Shown one piece after another: positions 28,803 to 38,900 of a DNA stretch of 64,000 bases (positions are counted from its first letter, which is position 1; every line of letters starts with the position of its first letter). A program made the position numbers and the translations under genes. The DNA comes from Streptomyces davaonensis JCM 4913. GTDB lineage: Bacteria > Actinomycetota > Actinomycetes > Streptomycetales > Streptomycetaceae. The DNA is taken from contig NC_020504.1 in assembly GCF_000349325.1 (NCBI RefSeq), forward strand, positions 7,606,326 to 7,670,325, given 5' to 3'. The notes below the pieces were generated by a model that worked only from the letters and a program-made list of their open reading frames with translations, was not told where the DNA came from and made no database searches.

Positions 28803-29972
28803 GTGTTCGGAATAGTGAGGCCCTGCCGCCATCGGCTGGGGGAGCGGTTCACCGGTCAGTGGATGGCTCATCTGTGCGGTCTGTGCCTGGCGTTGCGCGG
28901 GGACCACGGTCAGTTCGCGCGGGTGGTGACGAACTACGACGGGCTGCTGATCTCGGTTCTGACGGAGGCTCAGGCCGTCGGGAGCGACGGACTGCGGCGC
29001 ACGGCCGGCCCGTGTCCGCTGCGCGGGATGCGCACGGCGTCCGTGGCGCAGGGTGAGGGGGCGCGGCTCGCGGCGGCGGTCTCGCTGGTGCTGGCCTCGG
29101 CGAAGGTGCGGGACCATCTCGCCGACGGGGACGGGCTGCTGGCGCGCAAGCCGGTGGCGCTGGCCGCGCGCCGGGTCGCGTCGAGTTGGGGAGCCGCGGG
29201 GGCGCGCAGCGGTTCCGCGGTGGGGTTCGACACCGGGCTGCTGGTCGACGCGGTGGACCGGCAGGTGGGGATCGAGGCGCTGGCGGGGCCGGGGACCTCG
29301 CTGCTGGTGGTGACCGAGCCGACCGAGACCGCGACGGCGGCGGCCTTCGCGCATACGGCGGTGCTGGCCGGGCGGCCCGCGAACGCCGAGCCGCTCGCCG
29401 AGGCGGGGCGGCTGTTCGGACGGCTGGCGCATCTGCTGGACGCCGTGGAGGACCGGGAGGCCGACGCGGCGTCGGGGGCGTGGAACCCGCTGACGGCGAC
29501 GGGGGCGTCCCTGACGGAGGCGCGGCGGCTGGCCGACGACGCGGTGCACGGCATCCGGCTGGCGTTGCGGGAGGTCGAGTTCACCGATCCGAAGCTGGTG
29601 CATGTGCTGTTGGTGCACGAGCTGCGGCGGTCGGTGGACCGGGCGTTCGGCACGGCGTCCTGCTCGCACATGGCGGGGCCGTACGCGCCGCCCGGAGGGC
29701 CGGGCGGTCCGGGGTTTCCTCCGGAGCCGCCCCGGCGGGATCGGCGGGGGCTGCTCACGGGGTGCGCGGTCTGGCTCGGGCTGGCCTGCACCTGCCAGAT
29801 GTGCTGCGGGACGTTCGAGGACCCCTGGTCGCGGCAGCGGCGGGAGGGGCTGTGCACCAACTGCGATTGCAGCGGGTGCGGGGACTGCTGCAGCTGCTGC
29901 GACTGTTGCGGCAACTGCTGCGGGGACGACGGCTGCGGCTGTGACGGCTGCGACTGCGGGTGCAGTTGCTGA
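28803..29972 (+). CDS. DUF5685-like protein with Cys-rich C-terminal tail
   Basis: A 389-aa protein. The N-terminus [20 protein letters not shown], then [20 protein letters not shown] and [15 protein letters not shown], gives Cys/His positions that could bind metal; this is the DUF5685 pattern as I remember it. The middle is helical. Near residue 300 a Pro/Gly-rich segment leads to a short hydrophobic patch. The last 39 residues then contain 18 Cys, mostly as CC, CxC and CxxC, with Gly and Asp. GTG at 28803 is chosen because GGGGGA precedes it and the family begins at this point. The function is unknown; metal storage or assembly is only a guess. Confidence 0.7.
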   Translation: MFGIVRPCRHRLGERFTGQWMAHLCGLCLALRGDHGQFARVVTNYDGLLISVLTEAQAVGSDGLRRTAGPCPLRGMRTASVAQGEGARLAAAVSLVLASAKVRDHLADGDGLLARKPVALAARRVASSWGAAGARSGSAVGFDTGLLVDAVDRQVGIEALAGPGTSLLVVTEPTETATAAAFAHTAVLAGRPANAEPLAEAGRLFGRLAHLLDAVEDREADAASGAWNPLTATGASLTEARRLADDAVHGIRLALREVEFTDPKLVHVLLVHELRRSVDRAFGTASCSHMAGPYAPPGGPGGPGFPPEPPRRDRRGLLTGCAVWLGLACTCQMCCGTFEDPWSRQRREGLCTNCDCSGCGDCCSCCDCCGNCCGDDGCGCDGCDCGCSC

Positions 29973-29984
29973 AGCAGGTGGACC

Positions 29985-30012
29985 GAGGCGCGCGGATGTT
30001 TCCGTGCGCCTC
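29985..30012 (+). terminator. Hairpin terminator after the Cys-rich gene
   Basis: GAGGCGCGCGGA and TCCGTGCGCCTC form a 12-bp stem with one G-U pair and a 4-nt loop, 12 nt after the stop, followed by TTGTGTG. Confidence 0.85.
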
Positions 30013-30132
30013 TTGTGTGCGGGGCCCGGCGGGGTCATTCTCACTTGCGGTGCATGTCAGGAACACGCCATTTCGGCAGCGTCTCACGGGCCCCCACCCC
30101 GTAGGGCCTTCCGCTTCCCAAGAGGAGGACCA

Positions 30133-30984
30133 GTGAGAACCAAGCGCACCAGACTGCTCGCCGTCGCCGCAGGGCTCGTCGCCGCCACCCTGGCCGGCGC
30201 GCCGGGCGCGGCCGCCGGTGACACCGCTCCCCGCAGTGCGGCACAACTCGCCCAAGTCCAGGACGCCGTGGCGGACGCCGCGGTCGACGGGACCGCCTGG
30301 TACGTCGACGAGACGAGTGGCCGCGTCGTGGTGACCGCGGACAGCACGGTCTCCAAGGCCGAGACCGCCCGTATCAAGAAGGCGGCCGGCGCCGACGCGG
30401 GCGCCGTGCGGATCGACCGCGCGCAGGGCGTCTTCCGGCCGCTGCTCTCCGCCGGGGACGCCATCTACGGTGGCCAGTACCGCTGTTCGCTCGGGTTCAA
30501 CGTGGTCAGCGGCAGCACGTACTACTTCCTCACCGCCGGGCACTGCGGCAAGTCGGTGAGCACCTGGTACACCGACCAGGCCCACAACACGCTGATCGGC
30601 CCGACGCTCGGGGCCAGCTTCCCGGGCAACGACTACGCCCTCGTCCGCTACGACAACACCGGCCTCAGCCACCCCGGCGGCTACTCCGCCGCGGACGCCT
30701 ATGTGGGCGAGTCCGTCAAGCGCACCGGCTCGACCACGGGCACCCACAGCGGGACCGTCACCGCGCTCGACGTCACCGTTCGCTACCAGGGCGGCGGCAC
30801 GGTCCGGGGCATGATCCAGACCACGGTCTGCGCCGAGCCCGGCGACTCGGGCGGCCCGCTGTACGACGGGACGAAGGCGCTCGGCATCACCTCGGGCGGC
30901 AGCGGCAACTGCCGGACCGGCGGCACGACGTTCTACCAGCCCGTTCCGGAGGCGCTCAGCGCGTACCGGGTCAGCGTCTACTAG
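30133..30984 (+). CDS. Secreted chymotrypsin-like serine protease, streptogrisin A/B type (1)
   Basis: A 283-aa preproenzyme. It has a signal peptide (about 1-33), a propeptide with [20 protein letters not shown] (about 55-74), and a mature domain from about residue 106 ([18 protein letters not shown]). The catalytic triad is His in LTAGHC, Asp in GNDYALVRY and Ser in GDSGGPL. Two disulfide pairs are suggested by C..H-C and the late Cys residues. Streptogrisins are self-processed extracellular proteases for protein nutrition. GTG at 30133 follows AGAGGAGGA. It is the first of three homologues in 4.4 kb, and its prosegment is close to that of the next gene. Confidence 0.93.
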   Translation: MRTKRTRLLAVAAGLVAATLAGAPGAAAGDTAPRSAAQLAQVQDAVADAAVDGTAWYVDETSGRVVVTADSTVSKAETARIKKAAGADAGAVRIDRAQGVFRPLLSAGDAIYGGQYRCSLGFNVVSGSTYYFLTAGHCGKSVSTWYTDQAHNTLIGPTLGASFPGNDYALVRYDNTGLSHPGGYSAADAYVGESVKRTGSTTGTHSGTVTALDVTVRYQGGGTVRGMIQTTVCAEPGDSGGPLYDGTKALGITSGGSGNCRTGGTTFYQPVPEALSAYRVSVY

Positions 30985-31203
30985 GCCCTCCCTTCAGTTC
31001 CTCACCCGTTCCGCACGTCGGTTGAAGGCTGCACGGCCGAAAGGCGCCCTTGCGTCCACCGGCCGTGTGGCCGAATACTCCCCGACAGCGCGCTTGTCAG
31101 GGGCACGGCATGTTCGGAATCCGGATGAATCCGGCCCCTGGCTGCGCCTCACGGGCCCGAAACCCCACGAGGGCCCCCGACTTCCCATGTGGAGGAACGA
31201 AAA

Positions 31204-32112
31204 GTGAGGATCAAGCGCACCACTCCCCGCAGCGGTATCGCGAGACGGACCCGGCTGATCGCCGTATCGACCGGCCTCGTGGCCGCCGCGGCCATCGCGA
31301 TCCCCAGCGCGAACGCGGCCGACACCCCCACCACCTTCAGCTCCACCGAGCTGAAGAGCGCGAGCAGCTCCGTGCTCAAGGCCGACGTGCCGGGTACCGC
31401 CTGGGCCGTCGACAGCAAGACCAACCGGGTCGTCGTCACCGTCGACAGCACGGTCTCCAAGGCCGAGATCGCCAAGATCCGGCAGCAGGCGGGCGGCAAC
31501 GCCGACGCCCTCACCATCAAGCACACCTCCGGCAAGTTCCAGAAGTACATCGCAGGTGGCGACGCCATCTATGCGAGTAGCTGGCGCTGCTCCCTCGGCT
31601 TCAACGTCCGCAACAGCGCGGGCGCCTACTACTTCCTGACCGCCGGTCACTGCACCGACGGCGCGGGCACGTGGTACTCGAACTCCGGACGGACGACGGT
31701 CCTCGGCCCGACCGCCGGCTCCAGCTTCCCGACGAACGACTACGGTCTGGTGCGCTACACCAACACCTCGATCACCAAGTCGGGCACCGCCGGGAACACG
31801 GACATCACCCGTGCGGGCACCCCGAGCGTGGGCACCACCGTCACCCGTGACGGCTCCACCACCGGTATCCACAGCGGCCGGGTCACCGCCCTGAACGCCA
31901 CCGTGAACTACGGCGGCGGCGATGTCGTCTACGGCATGATCCAGACCACGGTCTGCGCCGAGCCCGGCGACTCCGGCGGCCCGCTCTACTCCACGAGCGG
32001 TATCGCCTACGGTCTGACCTCCGGCGGCAGCGGCAACTGCTCCTCCGGCGGTACGACCTTCTTCCAGCCCGTCGTGGAGGCCCTCAACGCCTACGGCATG
32101 AGCGTCTTCTAG
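31204..32112 (+). CDS. Secreted chymotrypsin-like serine protease, streptogrisin A/B type (2)
   Basis: A 302-aa preproenzyme. A signal peptide (about 1-39, IPSANA) and a propeptide containing [20 protein letters not shown] are followed by the mature enzyme from about residue 116 ([18 protein letters not shown]). The triad is visible as [15 protein letters not shown] and GDSGGPL, so it is probably active. GTG at 31204 has GGAGG (31192-31196) upstream. It is a tandem duplicate of the gene at 30133 with its own 219-bp upstream region sharing CTCACGGGCCC with the first copy. A terminator follows at 32144. Confidence 0.93.
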   Translation: MRIKRTTPRSGIARRTRLIAVSTGLVAAAAIAIPSANAADTPTTFSSTELKSASSSVLKADVPGTAWAVDSKTNRVVVTVDSTVSKAEIAKIRQQAGGNADALTIKHTSGKFQKYIAGGDAIYASSWRCSLGFNVRNSAGAYYFLTAGHCTDGAGTWYSNSGRTTVLGPTAGSSFPTNDYGLVRYTNTSITKSGTAGNTDITRAGTPSVGTTVTRDGSTTGIHSGRVTALNATVNYGGGDVVYGMIQTTVCAEPGDSGGPLYSTSGIAYGLTSGGSGNCSSGGTTFFQPVVEALNAYGMSVF

Positions 32113-32143
32113 AAGCACCCGGGCGCAGCCGGCAGCGCATTCA

Positions 32144-32176
32144 GAGCCCCCGTACGCAACTGTCGTGCGGGGGCTC
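32144..32176 (+). terminator. Hairpin terminator after protease 2
   Basis: GAGCCCCCGTACG and CGTGCGGGGGCTC form a 13-bp stem with one G-U-type mismatch around a 7-nt loop, 31 nt after the stop. Confidence 0.88.
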
Positions 32177-32268
32177 GCCCTTGTCCGGAGTGCGGAGTTA
32201 CGGTCGAAGGAGACACCAGGTAGGCACCTGACAACCTGATGCGTCCACTTCGGACCCTGGGGGCCGTG

Positions 32269-33165
32269 ATGGTCGAGGAGCTGGTGGCGACGGGAGCGGC
32301 GCTCGCGTCGGTCGGAGCGGTGTACATGATGGCCGCGGCGCGGGTCGTCAAACAGTACGAACGCGGAGTCGTCTTCCGGCTCGGCAAACTCCGTTCCCAG
32401 GTGCGCGAGCCGGGGTTCACGCTGATCGTCCCCGTGGTGGACCGGCTGCACAAGGTGAACATGCAGATCGTCACGATGCCGGTGCCGGCCCAGGAGGGCA
32501 TCACCCGGGACAACGTCACGGTGCGGGTGGACGCGGTCGTGTACTTCAAGGTCGTCGACGCGGCCGACGCCCTGGTGCGGGTCGAGGACTACCGGTTCGC
32601 GGTCTCGCAGATGGCGCAGACCTCGCTGCGGTCGATCATCGGCAAGAGCGACCTGGACGACCTGCTGTCGGACCGGGAGAAGCTGAACCAGGGTCTTGAG
32701 CTGATGATCGACAGCCCCGCCATCGGCTGGGGCGTGCAGATCGACCGGGTCGAGATCAAGGACGTCTCCCTGCCCGAGACCATGAAGCGGTCGATGGCCC
32801 GGCAGGCCGAGGCGGCGCGGGACCGGCGGGCCCGGGTCATCAACGCCGACGCCGAGCTCCAGGCGTCGAAGAAGCTCGCCGAGGCGGCGCAGCAGATGGA
32901 GGCCACTCCGGCCGCGCTCCAACTGAGGCTGCTCCAGACCGTGGTGGCGGTCGCGGCCGAGAAGAACTCCACGCTGGTGCTGCCGTTCCCGGTGGAGCTG
33001 CTGAGGTTCCTGGAGCGGGCGGCGCAGCCGCCGGCGGTCGCCGCGGCGCCGGGGGCGGTCGCCGCGCCGGGGGTGGACGCCGCGCCACCGCCCGCTTCAC
33101 AACCTCCGGCTGTCGAGCCCCTGTTGGAACCGGACCCCGAAGGGTCGGATTCAAGACAGGAGTAG
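32269..33165 (+). CDS. SPFH/Band-7 (slipin/stomatin-like) membrane protein
   Basis: A 298-aa membrane scaffold protein. One N-terminal hydrophobic helix (about 5-25) is followed by the Band-7 domain: VVKQYERGVVFRLGKLRSQV, REPGFTLIVPVVDRLHKVNM, then ITRDNVTVRVDAVVYFKV. A coiled-coil helix follows with many Ala/Glu/Arg. The last 60 residues are Pro/Ala-rich. Such proteins form detergent-resistant microdomains and often act with NfeD proteases, but none is adjacent. The ATG at 32269 has GGGGG before it; an in-frame ATG at 32239 lacks a site. It interrupts the run of proteases, with no evident functional link. Confidence 0.85.
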   Translation: MVEELVATGAALASVGAVYMMAAARVVKQYERGVVFRLGKLRSQVREPGFTLIVPVVDRLHKVNMQIVTMPVPAQEGITRDNVTVRVDAVVYFKVVDAADALVRVEDYRFAVSQMAQTSLRSIIGKSDLDDLLSDREKLNQGLELMIDSPAIGWGVQIDRVEIKDVSLPETMKRSMARQAEAARDRRARVINADAELQASKKLAEAAQQMEATPAALQLRLLQTVVAVAAEKNSTLVLPFPVELLRFLERAAQPPAVAAAPGAVAAPGVDAAPPPASQPPAVEPLLEPDPEGSDSRQE

Positions 33166-33441
33166 ACCTTACGCACTGCTTATCGGTTACTCGCACGTAG
33201 TGTTTGCAGTGCGAACCCGCCTGGGTGACCATGCACGGTCAAGGGTGCGGGGATGCGGTGTGACGGCCGTGTGTACGTCCTGAAGTCGACCTTGTGTGCC
33301 CCCTGTGAGGATCGGAATAGTAGGCGCCGATCAACCGGCACGGACGCGGCTTTTTGCTGTGCGCCGCCTCTGTGTCCGTACGCCTTCCGGTCCGAGAGGC
33401 CCCCACAGCCTCCGGTCCGACCCCCCACAGGAGGACGTGAG

Positions 33442-34524
33442 TTGAAGCACCGACGCATACCCAAGCGGCGGGCCGCCGCGGTAGGTGCGGGCATCGCCGC
33501 ACTGGTGGCCGCGGGAGTTACCTTCCAGACTGCGAACGCCAGCGAGCCCACTGCGGCCGCCACGCCCGAGACCCTGTCGGTCAAGGCGGCCGGAAAGCTC
33601 GCCTCGACGCTGGTCCAGGATCTCGGCAACGCCGCCGCCGGCACGTACTACGACGCACAGAGCAAGAACCTCGTCGTGAACGTCCTGGACAAGGACGCCG
33701 CGGAAACCGTCGAGGAGGCCGGGGCCAAGGCCCGGGTCGTGGCCAACTCGCTGGCCGAGCTGAAGAGCGCGCGCGGCACGCTCAAGCAGGACGCGACGAT
33801 TCCGGGCACCTCCTGGGTGACCGACCCGACGACCAACAGAATCGTCGTCACGGCCGACCGCACGGTCTCCGACGCCGAGTGGGCGAAGCTCGGCGAGGTC
33901 GTCGACGGGCTCGGTGGCACGGCGGAACTCCAGCGCACGAAGGGGGAGTTCAAGCCGTTCATCGCCGGTGGTGACGCCATCCTCGGTGGCAGTGGCCGCT
34001 GTTCGCTCGGCTTCAACGTGGTCAAGGGCGGGGAGCCGTTCTTCCTGACCGCGGGGCACTGCACCGAGGGCATCACCGACTGGCAGGACTCGAGCGGGAA
34101 CGAGCTCGGCTCCAACGAGGTGTCCAGCTTCCCGGACAACGACTACGGGCTGGTGAAGTACACGGCGGAGGTCGAGCACCCGAGCGAGGTCAACCTCTAC
34201 AACGGGTCCACGCAGGCGATTTCCGGTGCGGCGGACGCGACGGTGGGCATGGAGGTCACCCGGAGCGGGTCGACCACGCAGGTGCACTCCGGCAAGGTCA
34301 CCGGGCTCGACGCCACCGTGAACTACGGCAACGGTGACATCGTCAACGGGCTGATCCAGACCGATGTCTGCGCCGAGCCCGGGGACAGTGGTGGGTCGCT
34401 GTTCTCCGGGGACAAGGCGGTCGGGCTGACGTCCGGTGGCAGCGGTGACTGCACCTCCGGTGGGGAGACGTTCTTCCAGCCGGTGACCGAGGCGCTGTCG
34501 GCGACGGGTACGGAGATCGGCTGA
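33442..34524 (+). CDS. Secreted chymotrypsin-like serine protease with long propeptide, streptogrisin C/D type (3)
   Basis: A 360-aa preproenzyme. The signal peptide (about 1-34) is followed by a propeptide of about 140 residues with [20 protein letters not shown] and [19 protein letters not shown], and by the mature protease from about 174 ([18 protein letters not shown]). The triad is [15 protein letters not shown] and GDSGGSL; Ser replaces Pro after the catalytic GDSGG, as in some streptogrisins. TTG at 33442 is supported by GGAGG at 33430-33434. The longer propeptide separates it from the two shorter homologues at 30133 and 31204. A terminator follows at 34550. Confidence 0.92.
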   Translation: MKHRRIPKRRAAAVGAGIAALVAAGVTFQTANASEPTAAATPETLSVKAAGKLASTLVQDLGNAAAGTYYDAQSKNLVVNVLDKDAAETVEEAGAKARVVANSLAELKSARGTLKQDATIPGTSWVTDPTTNRIVVTADRTVSDAEWAKLGEVVDGLGGTAELQRTKGEFKPFIAGGDAILGGSGRCSLGFNVVKGGEPFFLTAGHCTEGITDWQDSSGNELGSNEVSSFPDNDYGLVKYTAEVEHPSEVNLYNGSTQAISGAADATVGMEVTRSGSTTQVHSGKVTGLDATVNYGNGDIVNGLIQTDVCAEPGDSGGSLFSGDKAVGLTSGGSGDCTSGGETFFQPVTEALSATGTEIG

Positions 34525-34549
34525 CGGTTCCTGTTCGTCTTCGTCTACG

Positions 34550-34586
34550 CGAAGTCCCGTCCCGGGTGTGTGGGGGCGGGACTTTC
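34550..34586 (+). terminator. Hairpin terminator after protease 3
   Basis: CGAAGTCCCGTCCC pairs with the GGCGGGACTTTCG region, with a loop of about 10 nt, 25 nt after the stop. One mismatch is present. Confidence 0.8.
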
Positions 34587-34620
34587 GTGTGCGGGTGCGG
34601 GTGCGTTGTGGTTTTTGGGG

Positions 34621-34710
34621 TTCCCACCCGCACCACCCGTGCGAATAGCGTTGTCGGGTGCGGGTGGCCCCTGCGGGGGTGGGGCGCCGTCGGCGGCTGC
34701 GGGTTGGCGG
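34621..34710. repeat. Dispersed GC-rich repeat (copy 2), palindromic core
   Basis: TTCCCACCCGCACC begins the element and GCGCCGTCGGCGGCTGC ends it, as at 14591-14680. The CCACCCGCACC and GGGTGCGGGTGG segments can form a long stem. It lies in the 3' intergenic space between protease 3 and the convergent membrane-protein gene. Confidence 0.7.
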
Positions 34711-34734
34711 CGGTGGTTGTGGGTGTTGTGGGGG

Positions 34735-35769
34735 TTATCCCGCCTCCGTTGGTGAGCGTTCGGCCTCTCGTCTCCTGCGTAGTTCCGACGCCAGCAGTGT
34801 GATGACGATGCCGGCCGCCGCCCAGGCCGACAGGACCAGTAGGGCGTCTGTGGTGTCGTTGCTGTCGAAGTAGGCGATCGAGCGGGCCACCCAGGTGCCG
34901 GCGCCCGGGGGGAGGGCGGGGCCGATCGCCTGCCAGAACGGGGGGAGCATCGGGTAGGGGAAGGCGCCGCCTGCGCTGGGGTTGCCGGCGATCACCACCA
35001 GGAGGATGGCCAGGCCGATTCCTACGATGCCGAACATGCCCTGGAGGGCCAGCGTGGCCGCGCCCACCGCGAAGGTGACCAGGGCGCCCAGGCCCCAGAG
35101 GGCTACCACGCTGCCCGGCAGCGCGTTCAGGATCGGGCCCACGATCACCGCGCCGCCCAGTCCGCCGACGATCGCCACCAGTGCCATCACCGACAGGCGG
35201 ATCGCCGCGCGGCGCGGGTTGGCGGGGCGGGCGCCGCTGCTGATCGCCAGGATCGAGGCGCAGAGGTAGCCGCCCACGCACCAGCCGACGACCAGGTAGA
35301 ACGCGGACAGTCCGTCGAAGTCCCGGGGGGAGGCCGGGGCCACGTCGACTGTTCTGATCGTTCGCTGTTGGGAGGCCTCCAGGGTGGTCAGATACTTCTC
35401 CAGCGTCGTGGCCAGGACCGTGCCGCCGCCGCTCGCGACCAGGAGTGTGTCGGTCGTCCGGGCCGGGTTGATGATCAGCGCCCCGTCGATGTCCCGGTTC
35501 ATGATCTGCTCCCGCGCCGTCGCCTCGTCGGCCACCACGCGCGGGTCCAGCGGGGAGCCGGGCAGCCGGTCGAGACGGGTCACCGCCTGTTCGGCCGCGG
35601 CCTGCGGCGCGACCACGCCGAACGGCACGTCCTTCGGCTTCGGGTCGTGCAGGGCCCCCACGTAGGACGCGATGAACAGCAGCTGGAGGGCGAGCACGCC
35701 GAGGACGAGCAGCGTGGCGCGCGGGGTGACCGCGTCTTTCAGCTCGGCCAGAAAGCTGTTCTGTGTCAT
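34735..35769 (-). CDS. Membrane protein, ABC-2/YhgE-Pip or DUF3533-like
   Basis: A 344-aa protein. One N-terminal helix (about 18-40) is followed by an extracellular domain of about 130 residues (DVPFGVVAPQAAAEQAVTRL to TVDVAPASPRDFDGLSAFY). Five more helices follow, with GGYLCASILAISSGARP at their start and IAGNPSAGGAFPYPMLPPFW near the end. The layout resembles ABC-2-type and YhgE/Pip-like permeases in which a large loop follows TM1. No ATPase is adjacent, so a role in transport is uncertain. The ATG at 35769 has GGGGGAC upstream. Confidence 0.72.
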   Translation of the reverse strand: MTQNSFLAELKDAVTPRATLLVLGVLALQLLFIASYVGALHDPKPKDVPFGVVAPQAAAEQAVTRLDRLPGSPLDPRVVADEATAREQIMNRDIDGALIINPARTTDTLLVASGGGTVLATTLEKYLTTLEASQQRTIRTVDVAPASPRDFDGLSAFYLVVGWCVGGYLCASILAISSGARPANPRRAAIRLSVMALVAIVGGLGGAVIVGPILNALPGSVVALWGLGALVTFAVGAATLALQGMFGIVGIGLAILLVVIAGNPSAGGAFPYPMLPPFWQAIGPALPPGAGTWVARSIAYFDSNDTTDALLVLSAWAAAGIVITLLASELRRRREAERSPTEAG

Positions 35770-35873
35770 GTCCCCCACGGTCCGAGGCAGTGGACGTTTC
35801 CGCAGGTGGGAGAGGGCCGAACGGTTGTCGTACAGACGTTCTATTTTTGGTCTATGGTGGGGGTGAGGTAGTC

Positions 35874-35889
35874 GGGAACTGATGTTCGA
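35874..35889 (+). promoter_or_regulatory. LexA-type SOS box upstream of dnaE2
   Basis: GGGAAC-TGAT-GTTCGA (35874-35889) matches the core GAAC-N4-GTTC of the actinobacterial/Gram-positive LexA site (TCGAAC-N4-GTTCGA), with the right half perfect and two mismatches in the left. It lies 15 nt before the ATG and just before GGAGG (35894-35898). A TATGGT hexamer at 35853-35858 is a possible -10. Confidence 0.75.
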
Positions 35890-35903
35890 TATCGGAGGTG
35901 TGG

Positions 35904-38900
35904 ATGCCCGGTTTCACGCATCTGCACACCGTCTCCGGGTTCTCCCTGCGCTACGGCGCCTCGCATCCGGAGCGGCTGGCCGAGCGCGCCGCCGAGCGGG
36001 ACATGGACGCCCTCGCCCTCACCGACCGCGACACCCTCGCCGGCGCGGTCCGCTTCGCCAAGGCCTGCGCGAAGGCGGGGGTGCGCCCGTTGTTCGGTAC
36101 GGAGCTGGCGGTGGAGCGCTTCGAGCCTGTGCGAGAGGGAAAGCGCCGCACTCCCGTTCGCGGGGGTGCCTTCATCGACGAGTCGACACCCCGGGTCTCC
36201 TTTCTTGCCCGGGACGGTGCCCGCGGCTGGGCCGACCTCTGCGGAATCGTTACGGCGGCGCATGCCGGCGAGGGTTCACCGCTGCTGCCCTGGGACGCCA
36301 ACCGGGGCGACGGACTCACCGTCCTGCTCGGCCCCGACTCCGACGTCGGCCGCGCCCTCGCCGCCGGCCGCCCCGACCGCGCGGCCCGACTGCTGGCGCC
36401 CTGGCGGGAGGTCTACGGCGACGCGCTGCGCCTGGAAGCCGTCTGGCACGGCCGCAAGGGCACCGGACCCGGCTCGCTGCGGCTGGCCGCCCGTACCGTC
36501 GGATTCGCCGCCGAGCAGCGGATCCGGCCGGTGCTCAGCAACGCCGTCCGCTACGCCGACCCCGGCCAGGGCCCGGTCGCCGACGTCCTGGACGCCGCCC
36601 GCCGACTCGTCCCCGTCGACCCCACCAAGGAACTGGACTCCGGCGAGGCCTGGCTCAAGGGTGCCGACGCCATGCTGGACGCCGCCGAGCGGATCGTGGA
36701 GGCCGCGGGTTTCCGGCGGGACACCGCGCACCGGTTGCTGGAACAGACGCGGGCCACGGCCGCCGAGTGCCTGGTCGACCCCGAGGACGACCTCGGCATC
36801 GGCACCGTCCACTTCCCCGAGCCGCGGCTGGTCGGCGCGGGACGTCGCAGCGCCCAGCGGGTGCTCGCCTCGCGGGCGGCGGCGGGGATGGTGGTCAAGG
36901 GGTACGCCGGGAAGCGTTCCTACTGGGAGCGGATGCACCGCGAGCTGGACATCATCGCCTATCACGGGTTCGCCTCCTACTTCCTGACGGTCGCTCAAGT
37001 CGTGGACGATGTGCGGGGTATGGGCATTCGGGTGGCGGCGCGCGGCTCCGGAGCGGGCTCGCTCGTCAATCACCTCCTCGGCATCGCGCACGCCGACCCC
37101 GTCGAACACGGGCTGCTGATGGAGCGGTTCCTGTCCGAGCGGCGGCTGGTGCTGCCCGACATCGACATCGACGTGGAGTCCGCCCGCCGGCTTGAGGTCT
37201 ACCGCGCGATCATCGACCGGTTCGGCACCGAGCGGGTGGCGACGGTCTCGATGCCGGAGACGTACCGGGTGCGCCACGCGATCCGGGACGTGGGCGCGGC
37301 CCTGTCCATGGACCCCGCCGACATCGACCGCATCGCCAAGTCCTTCCCGCACATCCGGGCCCGCGACGCCCGGGCGGCGCTGGAGGAACTGCCCGAACTG
37401 CGCGAGCTGGCCGAGGAGCTTCGGCGGGAAGGGGCGAAGTACGGGCGGCTCTGGGAGCTGACCGAGGCGCTGGACGCCCTGCCGCGCGGAGTCGCCATGC
37501 ACCCCTGCGGAGTGCTCCTCTCCGACGCCTCCCTGCTCCGCCGTACGCCGGTCATGCCGACCAGCGGCGAGGGCTTTCCCATGTCGCAGTTCGACAAGGA
37601 CGACGTGGAGGACCTCGGGCTGCTCAAACTGGATGTGCTGGGTGTGCGGATGCAGTCGGCGATGGCGCACGCGGTCGCGGAGGTGGAGCGGGCGACGGGG
37701 GAGAAGGTCGACCTGGACGCCGTACCGCCCGGCGATCCGGCGACGTACGCGCTCATCCGCTCCACCGAGACCCTGGGCTGCTTCCAGATCGAGTCGCCGG
37801 GCCAGCGGGACCTGGTCGGGCGGCTTCAGCCGGCTACCTTCCATGACCTTGTCGTCGACATCTCGTTGTTCAGGCCCGGTCCGGTCGCCGCCGACATGGT
37901 GCGGCCGTTCATCGAGGCCCGGCACGGGCGGGCGCCGGTCCGCTATCCGCATCCGGACCTGGAGGAGCCGCTGAAGGGGACGTACGGAGTCGTCGTCTTC
38001 CATGAGCAGATCATCGACATCGTCGACATCATGACCGGCTGCGGACGGGCCGAGGCGGACCGGGTGCGGCGCGGTCTGTCCGATCCGGAGTCGCAGGGGC
38101 GGATCAGGTTCTGGTTCGCGCAGCACGCGGCGGCCAGGGGGTATGACGCGGAGACGATCCAGCGGACCTGGGAGATCGTCGAGGCCTTCGGGTCGTACGG
38201 CTTCTGCAAGGCGCACGCGGTCGCCTTCGCCGTGCCGACGTACCAGTCGGCGTGGCTGAAGGCGCATCATCCGGCCGCCTTCTACGCCGGGCTGCTCACG
38301 CACGATCCCGGGATGTACCCGAAGCGGCTGCTGTTGGCGGACGCGCGGCGGCGGGGGGTGCCGATCCTGCCGTTGGATGTGAACGCGTCGGGAGTCGCCC
38401 ACCGTATCGAACTGGTGTCCGGTATTTGGGGGCTGCGGCTCGCCCTCTCCGATGTGCACGGCATCAGTGAGGCCGAGGCGGCGCGGATCGCGGACGGGCA
38501 GCCGTACGCCTCGCTGCTGGACTTCTGGGAGCGGGCGCGGCCGAGCCGACCGCTGGCCCAACGACTGGCGCAGGTGGGCGCGTTGGACGCGTTCGGCGCC
38601 AACCGGCGTGATTTGCAGCTACACCTGACCGAGCTGCACCGGGGTGCGCGGGGCGCGGGAGGTGGCCAACTACCGCTGGCCGGTGGGCGGAAGACCGCGC
38701 CCGCAGGGCTGCCCGATCTGTCCTCCGCCGAGCGGCTCAGCGCCGAGCTGGGGGTGCTGTCCATGGACGCCTCGCGCCATCTGATGGACGACCACCGGGA
38801 GTTCCTGGACGAGCTGGGCGTGGTCGGCGCGCGTCGGCTGCGGGAGGCGCGGCACGGGGAGACGGTGCTGGTCGCGGGCGCAAAGGCGGCCACCCAGACG

